NCBI GenBank assembly: GCA_022749755.1
Contig: CM040442.1
Location: 9,088,457-9,152,456, forward strand
Source: Azadirachta indica
Taxonomy: Eukaryota; Streptophyta; Magnoliopsida; Sapindales; Meliaceae
DNA length: 64,000 nucleotides
Direction: 5' to 3'
In this document: in pieces, positions 38,298 through 49,000 of the stretch
Position numbering within the stretch: the stretch's first letter is position 1
Layout of the letters: the number at the start of each line of letters is the position of its first letter
Translations under genes and position numbers: made by a program
The notes under the pieces: model-generated
Told to the model about the DNA's origin: nothing
What the model saw: only the letters and a program-made list of their open reading frames with translations
Databases searched by the model: none

Positions 38298-38714
38298 TAA
38301 TTTTATATCCAATAATGTTTTGATAATATTCGACTCATAGTTAACATTTTAACTGTTGACCAAGTAAAAAAATATTTTCTCCCTGAGATGGTAAAGATCA
38401 TATGAAATTATAATTTTATACCTATTTTGGTGGATTTTGAGATGAATGAAATAAATATTTATTTGCTTCTCTTTGTCAAAAGGATATTTATTTATGATCT
38501 TGGAGAGAGAAGCAAATAAATAATTTTTTTATTCATCTCAAAACTCACCAAAATAGAGACAAAATTATAATTTCATATGATCTTTTAATATTTTAGAGAT
38601 AAAATAGTATTTTATTTGGTCAACTGTTAAATTTGATAGAGATGACTGACAGTGTACGGTCGCGTGTGCCTGAGTTGAATATTGTCAAAACATCTGGAGG
38701 TAATATAAAATTTA
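38298..38714. mobile_element. Foldback (inverted-repeat) element, class unassigned
   Basis: The inner arms 38397-38472 and 38505-38583 pair almost perfectly; both start GATCATATGAAATTATAATT when read inward and share TATTTTGGTG, TTTTGAGATGAAT and TTTGCTTCTCT. The pairing continues outward in weaker form through AACTGTTGACCAA / AACAGTTGACCAA and GTTTTGATAATATTCGACTC / GTTTTGACAATATTCAACTC. The loop is about 32 bp. No open frame or clear target duplication was found. A transcript through it would form a long hairpin. Confidence 0.65.
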
Positions 38715-38719
38715 TCAAA

Positions 38720-41165
38720 AGCAAAGCAATATCAAACCCTACATTATTTAGCCAATTTAACGAGAAAAAAAATTACAATTTCTTGTTTCACTAAACTTAA
38801 AGGAGGATATATTGATACCCGTTTTTGGTATCTATAAATGTATATATAACACTTTTAAAATCTTTTATATTTAGATGATCCTTTTGGAATTAAAAGAATC
38901 CGCTTTGAATTTTTTTCTATCTTTTGAATTTTTCTTTAAAAAAAAGGAAATTTGTAATTAAATGATATTTTTTGAAAAATTTACTTTTCATGTGACACTT
39001 GATATTAATGTGACTATGGTTTGATATTAGCAAAAAAAAAAAAAAAATTAGGTTAAGATTATATTTATACTTTTAAATCATTAAAATTCATTAAAAATAT
39101 TCCCTTTTTTTTCCTTGAAAGTTTTGAATATCCTTTTTTTTAAAGTTTTTTTTGACAAATTTTGAACTATTCAATCCACTCATATTTACATCTTATTATA
39201 TTTATAAAAAAAAAATTAAGATTTTCATTTTAAATTTGTTCAATAATTTGTTTCCTTATTGTAAGACTGAAATAAAATTATCTCTTCAATAATTTGTGCT
39301 TTTTAAATAATAAAAAATCCTTTCTGATTTCTTGAAATTGATCAAAATCTTTTGTTCATAAAAATTTATTGACGAATTTTGAACTATTAGATATACTCCT
39401 ATTTACTCACCACATCTATAAAAAAGGAAATAATTAAAACTGTTACTCTTGAATTTGTTGGATAATTTCCTTATTTTTTAAATCAAATATTTATTTTGTT
39501 GCATTTTTTATGTTATTTTATTTTATTTTGTATAATGATTATTTTGTATATTGCTAATTTAAAACTTTTTGTAAAAAATAAAACCAATCTCCTAATTGTA
39601 GACATTAAAAATTTTTATGCTCCATGAAATTATATCAAAGGCTGTATTTATCATTCTAATTTATTTTATTTTGATTCCATAAACTATTGTCAAAATACAA
39701 AAATCATGTGTAATTTAATAAAGAACAAATAAATTGATTATAATTTACTATTTTAAAGAATATTAAAATGTATCCCCTAAAATAAAATATATAAATATTG
39801 CATAATTTTTTCATTTTTTCAAAAAGAAATAAGACTTACTATTTTTAGATTTCATAATATTTTGAGTTATTTGTTTTAAAAATGATTTGATATAAAAATT
39901 GCTTAAAATACTAAGCATACCTCCAACTTTTTTGACTTAAAATTATTTAGAGTAATAATAATAATATTTAATTAGTTTAATGAAATACTTTAAAAAAATT
40001 ATAAGAATTAAAAATATTATTTTATAATAATTGAGAAGAGTGATGTTAATGTGATTAATATTTCTTAAAATTATATCATTTTAAAACGTTAAATATAAAA
40101 ATTACCGAAACCATCATGTTAGTTTCCTCCAATACATCACAATGCATCACTTTTAAATTTCTAAATTTGCTAAAATATAATAACTTAAGTATAAAATGGT
40201 AATTGACAGAAGCAAATGCTTAAAAAACCCTAACTTCATGCCATCTATATATGAATCAATATCATACCTTTTATTTGATAGAATGAAATATTTATGAACT
40301 ATTTGCTCACAAAATAAATAAATAAATAAAATAAAGTGCATTGACTGAAGAATTTTCATGATATAAAACTGTTTTTGATATTGAATGTGAATAATAAAAT
40401 AAAATTCAAATAAAATGAAAAACAAAAATATAGTGTCAACACGATAGATATAAAAATTATGAAAATAAATTATATCAACAAGGCATGTTAAAAAGTATTA
40501 TCTTTAAAAATAAATTTTCTCTCTTTAATTAAAATTAACAATATTTTGTTACAAATTAGACTCTAATCTTTAGAATTCCCTGATGATCTAACAATAAATT
40601 TTAATAAACTTAGTCATTAAATTGGCTATTAATTAAATCATACAGTAATTCTGAAATTAACCTAATGTTAATCATAAGTGTATTTTCAAATCTTTTAAAA
40701 TATATTTTAAAATATTAAAACAAGGTATTTGTAGCAATAAATTAAGGTGTACTTAAAAGTTCTATCTTCTAATTATAAATGAAAAGTCTTCAAGTTCTCG
40801 AGTCCATCCAAATCTGTTAATTAAGATTGGTGTATATTGATGTTTATTTTGACGCATACTCCAAAAAAGAAAAAAAAAAGCATCTCTATTATGTTTGTAA
40901 ATGAATGTTAAAAGAAGAGCAATTAAAACTGAAGTTTGGCGAAATATATATTTTAATTCTTTTTTATTTTAGAAAATATCTTTATAGATCTCATCAGTTT
41001 TATTCCTGAATTTTAACAAAAATAAGAGTATTATAATAATTGTATTTTCGAAATTAATAGAAAGTCTCTTTTTGATTAAACCTTAACGGTGTATATATAA
41101 TTTATAACTCGAATATTCAATGAACACTTTTTACTCGAAGATTAATATTTATCTCTTATTTCAGT
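38720..41165 (+). repeat. Well-preserved long array unit
   Basis: This copy runs almost without interruption from the upstream modules (38835-39000, 39370-39770) through the landmark at 40119 to the tail modules (40558-40690 and 40815-41095). It is the best single reference for the unit order. The 90-codon minus-strand open frame at 40153-40425 is AT-rich low-complexity sequence within the repeat and is not a gene. Confidence 0.65.
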
Positions 41166-41522
41166 GATGCGATCGCATAGTAATTGTATTACACTAACTT
41201 AAATTTAAAATCTATTATTTAATTTTTTATCATGTCTTATTGATTTAATTTATTGTATTACACCAACTTAAATATAGTGTCAATAAGATAGAAAAAAAGT
41301 TAATTAAGATAGGGGATCAATGCATCCACGGGCAGAGAAAACATAGGATCCCGCCCTCCTTGGATCCGATTTCCTTAAAAGCACCGTCAGTTTCTTTGCT
41401 TTGATCGTCAGTCCAAGTTGTAAAACCTTCTGTCTCTTTTAAACTTTCTCAGCAACGGCGGCCGAAGATCTTATTACAAACATACAGATAGCTTAATATC
41501 GTAGTGATTTTCAATTTGAGAG
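41166..41522 (+). other. 5' flank of the EF-hand pseudogene
   Basis: Composition changes sharply from the array here. It contains ATTGTATTACACTAACTTAAA and a second version about 69 bp later (41181 and 41250), then a GC-richer block (GGATCCCGCCCTCCTTGGAT, GCAACGGCGGCCGAAGATC) that looks like a promoter or 5' UTR carried with the gene copy. Confidence 0.5.
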
Positions 41523-42556
41523 ATGGGTAAACTTTCGATAATCATTTACATAACGATAGGGCTTCCCCATCTCATACTTCTGTGGAAATCTCTTAAGATA
41601 CCCCACAACCACCGCCGCCACATGCTGAAAATTCGTTCGTCGTTCAACTTCAACCCGACACGTCATGAGCCGTTGCCATTCGACCCACTTGTGGCCGACA
41701 TTGTGAGGCGCCCACCCCGAGTTGGTTACCCACGATGCTGCCCCTGGTGAAGAGTCGCAGCCTGAGTGGGAGGATTTTATGAATGCGGAAGATTATTTGA
41801 ACGATGAGAAGTTCAATGTTACTAATAGGTTGGTGTTGTTGTTTCCAAAGATCGATGTGAACCCAGCTGATGGCTATATTAGTGAGGGTGAGTTGACTGG
41901 GTGGAATATGCAGTAGTCAGAGAGGGAAGTGATGCATAGGACTCGGAGATGGAGACTCATGATAGAAATAAAGATGGATTCGTATCATTTGCAGAGTACG
42001 AGCCTCCCAGTTGGGTTCGTAGCTCAGATAATAACTCCTTTGGATATGACATTGGGTTGGTGGAGGGTGGAGCACTTTAACGCATCAGACACTGATGGAG
42101 ATGGACTATTGAATATAAAAGAGTTCAATGACTTTCTGCACCCACCTAACAGCAAAAATCCAAAGCTTCTTCCATGGTTATGCAAGGAAGAAGTAAGAGA
42201 AAGAGACGCAGACAGAAATGGGAAAGTGAATTGGTGAGGAACTATGCTGATGAAGTTCATCATTCTTCACATCTATCTGATGACTCAATGAAGTTCATCA
42301 TCTTTATCTGCTTGATAAAGATGATGACAGATATTTGTCACATGAAGAACTACTCCCTGTAAGTGGGAAACTTCATCCATCCGAGTGTTACTATGCAAAA
42401 CAACAAGCAGATTACTTCATGTCACAGGCTGATGCAGATAAAGATGATCGTCTAACCTGGATAGAGATAATTAACAACCCATATGTATTTTACAATGCTA
42501 TATTCACTGATGATGATGACGATGACCACTAATATTACCATGATGAGTTACGCTAA
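41523..42556 (+). pseudogene. Calumenin/reticulocalbin-like EF-hand protein, broken intronless copy
   Basis: Reading across frames gives the outline of a secretory-pathway multi-EF-hand protein like Arabidopsis At5g08580. There is a signal-anchor start (MGKLSIIIYITIGLPHLILL), then PFDPLVADI, EWEDF, LLFPKIDVNPADGYISEGEL, DRNKDGFVSFAEYEPPSW, GWWRVEHFNASDTDGDGLLN, KEEVRERDADRNGKVNW, LSHEELLPVSGKLHP, KQQADYFMSQADADKDDRLT and YVFYNAIF. Several 12-residue calcium loops keep their acidic positions. Breaks seen are a frame-changing deletion near 41710, an in-frame TAG near 41914, shifts near 41946 and 42048, a stop and short deletion near 42235, a shift near 42290, and a TAA at 42530 just before the original end. 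It cannot encode the full protein. No introns interrupt it. It lies inside the repeat array, so it is an inserted copy; whether by retroposition or DNA duplication is open. Confidence 0.88.
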
Positions 42557-42960
42557 TTTCTCTCAAGGATACCAAAGAACACAATTAGTGTAAGACTTTT
42601 ATATAGTAATTGGAAGCCACTTACAACCTTCATTGCAGATCACGCCTGTTGAAATTGCCATCCGTGATTTTGGACTAAAGACTGTGCAAGCAGTTAACCT
42701 TAATGGGATGACAGTTGGAATATCAACCTTTTTTGCATAAACATTCAGTAAATTACTTGCACTTTTCAAATATTTGGCTTTAGAATGTGTCGATTTTATC
42801 ATCTTGTCCACACACAGGTACCATAAAAAAACATCAACCACGTTTTGATTGTTCAAAAATGAGGTAGACTGAATCAAGAAGCTTTTGCTTTAAATTTTGA
42901 TTCTTGAAGACAGCATATAGTTGACGACTAGACTACTCTGCTACACTGTTAATTTTTTTT
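42557..42960 (+). other. 3' flank of the EF-hand pseudogene
   Basis: Less AT-rich than the array, probably former 3' UTR or flanking DNA. It contains a 3'-splice-like CATTGCAG at about 42630 followed by about 34 open codons (ITPVEIAIRDFGLK...), with no match I recognise. A T-run (about 42951-42964) marks the return to AT-rich DNA. I see no A-tail. Confidence 0.4.
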
Positions 42961-44390
42961 TTTTACGAGTTTAAAAAATCGTGGACTTCTCTCGCATCAA
43001 ATGCACATAAAATTTTAAATTGTGTTACCATATATTGCATTTAAATTCTTAATAGATTTTTAATTGTAATACTGATAGAATTTTAGTTATAATACTAGTA
43101 GATATAAGTTTTATTAAAAAAAAAAATTTTATTAATCTTATTTTTTATAACACATCCTATAATTAATACTTAAAAAATTAGTTTGTGTCTGGATGTAACT
43201 TTATATGTCACCTAAAATAAAAAAATGTTAATTTTATTTTTAAGTTTAGGTTTGAGTTTGAGCCTAATATCAAGGCCTCATTCTCTTCATTCTGTTCAAC
43301 CGTATAGATCACTGTTTATATTTACTATTTATGTGGGCATGACACTAAGGTTTATTTTTTACCATAAAGGCTAGTATATAGGAGATCATTGGTTTTGTAG
43401 AGTGGCTATGGTTTTTTTTTTTTTTCAATTGTATTGATATTAGAGTTTGTAAGAGAAGAATTTATTGTAGTTAGCTTTTAAATTTTTTGTATTTATATAA
43501 TATTTTTATATCCTTTAGTACTTACATAATACTTTTTCAATTAAGAGAATTCTCTTTGAATTTTAATTTCCTCATGCAAAGTAAAAGAATTACCCTTATA
43601 TGGTTTTAATTTCTCTTAAAAAGTAGTTTGTAACTAAATGATAGGGCAAATTTTCTATTATCCCCTAGGATTTTTGGAAATACTTCGTTATCCTCTGAAG
43701 TTTAACAATTTACCCGTTAAATCCATTTAGTAACTAAAATAACGGTAAATTTTATTTTCTAGGGATAAAAAGGTTCAGGTCAGCCACCCATAGTCAATGT
43801 TGACTGTGCCCCACCGCACCACAGTCTCTCTCCCTTAAATCATGAAATGTACAAATAATAAATACAAAATCATAAAGTTAACAATAAATAATAGATTAGA
43901 CAAAATAATATATAATATCATTAAAACATTCAATTAAAATAAATAAATAAATAAATAATTCAATGAATAATAAATATAAAATTAATAAAATAAAATAATA
44001 AAATAATACAACATTAAATTAACAAAATAGTAAATAAATAAATCATTAATTTAACAATGAATAATCAAAATAATAAAATAATAAATACTATATCATTAAA
44101 TTAACAAAATAATAAATAAATAAATCATAAAGTTAAAAATAAAAAATAAAATTTAATACATAATTATATTTGGTGTGTGATTGTAATATAAATTATTAAT
44201 CATATAAACTTATTTTAATTATTTTATTATACATTATTACTTCTAATTAATAATTAAAAAATTTAAAAAGTGTTAATAACAAAAAAATTGTCACAGTGTG
44301 CCAAGCCTGTCGCCCAATGACCATCAACTATTTGGGTTTTCGTAAAAATTATTAGAATTTTTTTTAATGCTTTACATAATAATATTATTA
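42961..44390. other. Array sequence resuming, plus an A-rich low-complexity block
   Basis: From about 43230 the sequence matches 31155 onward (phrases AGGTTTGAG.TTGAGCC and GGAGAT..TTGGTTTT...GTGGCTA-like), so the array continues after the pseudogene insert. At about 43643 a segment GGGCAAATTTTCTATTATCC interrupts a module that is continuous at about 31463; it looks like one arm of a further inverted-repeat element. At 43850-44160 the plus strand is nearly all A and T with AATAAATAAATA phrases. Confidence 0.5.
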
Positions 44391-44935
44391 TCATCGCCGT
44401 TTAACCAACCTTTCACCATAAATCTTAAGTTAAATATTTGATAATGTATTTTAGTGACAATATTTTTTATATCGTTGCAAAAAGTTAATTAAAAAATTAT
44501 TAAGTAATTATTGCCTTTAGCAATGGCAATTGATGACAACTTTATTGTCGTTGCTGATATTGTTGGTGCCATATGACATAAAAAATCGGGTGACAAAATA
44601 ATTGTTTTTAGCGACAACATCTGTTGTTACTGAAAGTGGACATTTAATGACACTATATTTGATCGCTAATATGCATTTAGCGAAGACGTTTAATGTCGTT
44701 GCAATAGACACTTTTGTGGCGCCATTGTATTATTGCTAATAGTTGTTTTTGTAACAAATATTGTTTGCATCACTAAAAACATTTCGTTTCATCTCTAAAA
44801 GTTGCTAAAAACAACATCTATTTTCATTGCTAAAAACATTATCGCTAAAAACAACTTATGATATAGCCAAAAAGTTTGTTAGCAACAACGTTGTCTTGTC
44901 GTTGCTAAAAATACATTATCTTTTTATATATGTAT
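44391..44935. mobile_element. CACTA (En/Spm)-like subterminal repeat region (remnant)
   Basis: A dense cluster of short motifs in both orientations: TTTTAGCGACAAC, GTCGTTGC, TTGCTAAAAACAAC, ATCGCTAAAAACAAC, GTCGTTGCTAAAAA and TTTAGCGAAGACG. Plant CACTA elements often carry such repeated GCGAC/GTCGCTAAAA subterminal motifs. The CACTA tips and a 3-bp target duplication were not found, and no transposase is present, so this is a fragment and the class is tentative. Confidence 0.45.
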
Positions 44936-46080
44936 ACAAATCTAAAAAGTAATCAATACATAATCTATAAATATCTTGAATTTTTTTAATTATTTTCTTT
45001 TACTATTTAAATTTTTATGATGTGAACTAATAAATAAATAAATAAATACATTGAAGTATTGACTTTGAAAACAATGTAAACTCCATTAAAGTAAGGGAAG
45101 AACAATTAAGGAAAAAATGGAATTTAAAATTGCTAAAATTGGGTAAGTGGATGAATACATACAATAACACATGCAATTAGATCATCAGATTTTGCGAAGT
45201 TTATATGTTGCAATATTACATATTTCTTGTAAAAGAAAAGTTAAATAAAAATACTTAATTATTAGACTCTAAGATGGGCTTATATATTTGTCCACAAATT
45301 TCATCATCTTCCCCCCTTTGATACTAGAATAAAAATGTTGAATTTATATGTTTTTAATATTATTGTTAACTAAGAATAATTTTATTATTATTAAAATTTA
45401 TATTTTTACCATTTTATTAAATTTATACTTAAATTCATTATATTAAAGTACCATAATAATCATATTTTTATAAAAATATGTTAATGAAAATATTATTAAT
45501 ACAAATTTATTACATTAATATAACATAACAATTATACTATTAAAGTAATATATTAAATTAAAATATAATAAAATTTACAAAAGTGTGTATGATATTATTA
45601 AAATAGTTTATTAAATTATAATATTGATTGAAATAAAACTAATTATAATATAAAAATTTATTTATAATAGATAACTTCTTAATAGATTAGGGATGGCAAC
45701 TTGACGAGGTGGGCTAGGGACTTGAGGGTCCTATGGGATCCTCGATTTAAATTGAGAACATCCCTGACTCATACTCAATTTAGAAAAGTAGAGAATGGGA
45801 TGAGATGAAAATTTTTGGAGAAATCGGGCCTAGGCACAGGGACTCCTAATATTTAGCTAACTACAATTATTTTTTCTTTTACAAATTCTAATGTAAATGC
45901 AAAATATGTAGCCACCCTACAAATCCAATGATATAATTTGTTATAGACACAAAATTTAGGTTACTAAATAATATTTATGTTTTTTAAATTATTCAAATTA
46001 TAGTTTTATAATAAAAAATTTTAATAAGATTATTTATTGATGTTATTATAAAATCTTAAACTGAAAAAGATGGAAACGAT
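44936..46080. other. AT-rich stretch with a possible hAT-type end
   Basis: Mostly low-complexity AT sequence. At 45690 the phrase TAGGGATGGCAACTTGACGA begins a G-rich patch of about 170 bp (to ~45860), which resembles ends of plant hAT-type non-autonomous elements. No matching opposite end is visible. No gene is seen. Confidence 0.4.
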
Positions 46081-49000
46081 TAGCTTAGTTTCCTCCAATA
46101 TACCAAAACAATATTTTCTAATTTGACAGCAGCAAAATACAAGAAAAACTCTAACTTCATGTTATGGATATGGTGTCTGTGTCAATATTAAGTGAGAAAT
46201 TGATGATATTGAAAAAAATAGAAAATTTATGAATTATTATGAATTTCCATAATATAAAACATGTAATTGGTTATTAAATTCAATTAACTAATTCAGCCTA
46301 ATGTTATAATAAGTATATTTTAAAAAATTTGAAAGTATATTGTAAAATATTATATATCGAAATACTATTGCTAATTTAATATATGATAATAACTCATATT
46401 AATTTAATATTGATAATAAGTCTATTTTAAACTATTATTAAAAAATATATATATATATAATAACTCAATTATCTTTTATTTCAAAATACACAAAATATAT
46501 AAGTGGTCCAAAATGTATTAAATTTGATACAATAACGTTTATTTCGTTTATATGTGTGCACAATGTCAAGTTCACTATTTTTGCCATTGTTTCTTTTGCG
46601 GTGTCTTTAATTTACAAAAATAAAACTAATATTTATTTGAAAGAAGGCTATATTTACATAATAAATTTATATATTTTATAACATATTTATAATAAAATAT
46701 TTTTCATTATATTGTAATTTCAATAAATATATTTGTATATCACTAAAATATAAATAAAATAACTAGAAGATGAAAAAATTAATAACATATTGATAAATAT
46801 TGTATTATCAATTTATTATAAAATAATATTACTATTATTTTATTAATTTATTTTAAATAAATATAGATTACGCTTTACCATATATTAGAAGTTATTAGTC
46901 TTTTTTTCTAAGTAATTATTATTGTATAGAGTCATGATTTTTATTTTCCTATATATATGTATATATATAAATTTCAATAGATATTTTTAAAATTACTGAT
47001 AATAGTTACTTTAATAGATCAAATATACATATTAATTATTGTTTATTAAAAATAAATATCTTCTAAGTTATTTTATTTATATTTTATAATACTTGTTTCA
47101 TACATATTGCTAGTTTAAAACTTTTTGCAAAAAATAAAACAAACTTCATAATAGCAGACACTAAAACTTTTTATGCCCGTTGAAATTATATCAAAAGATG
47201 CATTTATCATTTTATTTTATTTTGACTTCATAAATTATTCTCTAAATACAAAAATTACATGTAATTTAATAAATATTAACAAATAAATTGATTATAATTT
47301 ATTATTTGTAAAAATATTAAAATGTATCTACTAAAATAAAATAAATAAATTTCTCACAAGTTTTTTATATATTAAGAAAGAAATACAATTTGTTAATTTT
47401 GGACTTCACAATATTTTGAGCTATTTTCATTTGTGAGGTAAAAATTGTTTAAAATACTAAGGATGCCACCAACTTAATTGAGTTAAAAGTCATTTAAAAC
47501 AATAACAATAATTGTTATCAAATTTAATGAAACTCTTTGATTCTAAAATATTATGAAAACCAAAAATATTATTTTATAATAATTGGAAAAAGTGACCTTA
47601 ATGTTAATAATATTTCTTTAACTATGTTATTTTAAAATGTTAAATTTAAAATTATATAAGCCATTAACTTAGTTTCCTCCAATACATCACACTAAATCAC
47701 TTTTAAATTTCTAAATTTCCTAAAATATGGTAGCTCCAACTTCATGTCATCCATATATTCAATATCATAACTTTTATTTCATAGAATGAGTTATTTATGA
47801 AATAAAACATCACTATATCAAAATAATTTTGCATGACTGATGGAATTTCATAATATAAAACATATAATTAGTCATTAAAATTCGGTATTAACTTAATCTT
47901 ATAATAACTTTGAAATCCAATCTGGTGTTATATGTAATAAGTAGATTTCAAATTTTGAAAATATGTATTTTAGAATATTATAAATATATCAAAATAATTT
48001 TGCTAATTTAATATATGATAATAACGTTTATTCATTTAATATTGGTAACAACTCTATTTTAAACTATTATTAACAAATATACACAATAACTATTCAGTAA
48101 TTTTGTCTGTATGTATTCACAATAAAATAAATAATTTACTTTTTTATGATTTTGAAAAGTGATTTGCCTTCTTATAAATATTAATTAAAAATAAATATTC
48201 TTTTATTGAAAGGGAAGGATTAGATTTTATATTGAAAATACAATAATTATTTTTTTTAACGAACAATACAAGAGTGTGAAGGTAATAATATTTTATTTAA
48301 TTGTATTGAATTGTCTTTACCAAAAAATTTAAATAATGGATAATTTAGTAATATAGAATTTCATTAAAATATAAGCGTTCAAATACTTTTTTAAACTGCA
48401 AATAATCTAACATTTTATTAATTTATATATATATATATATTCTGCTAGTGTTTACATGTTACCAGATGATAACAAAAGAAATCATGAAAACTCTTTCTTG
48501 GATTGGTTGAATACTTTCTTTTCTTAAAATCAATACACCATTATACAGAGTATTCTATTTTAGTTTGATAAGGTTGATTGATTGCTAAAATTTCAAACAG
48601 CCTACTAGTTAATCTATTAATTGAATACATTGTTTTAACCCTTCTCTCCTAACTTGTTTTATTTAACAAAACAGTCAAATTCTATTTTAAAAGTTGATCT
48701 TGGTATGATTAGAATTATATATATATATATATATCCACGAAAATAATCGGAAGTAAACACTTTGCAAGTTATTAACTCTACTACTTGTAGTGGACAGTTT
48801 TTTCTTTAAGAAAAATATATCTTATTAATAAAGAAGAGTTAAACAGGTCACAAGAGTTACTTGTAAACTTAAAACACGAGAAATCTATAAAAATCTAAAA
48901 TTAAGAACCCTTATGACGTTAAGATAAAGGTGCCTTAATTTTTTGATACTATTAGCCTTGAAAATAGGTTATTTCTTAGACATAATATTTTTATATTAGA

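Noticed and set aside
40153..40425. 90-codon minus-strand open frame with hydrophobic stretches.
   Set aside because: It coincides with a repeat module that is not open in the other array copies; Phe/Ile-rich from AT composition.
42599..42877. 92-codon minus-strand open frame behind the EF-hand pseudogene.
   Set aside because: No known domain; lies in probable former 3' UTR.
44517..44711. 64-codon minus-strand open frame.
   Set aside because: It lies entirely within the CACTA-like motif cluster.
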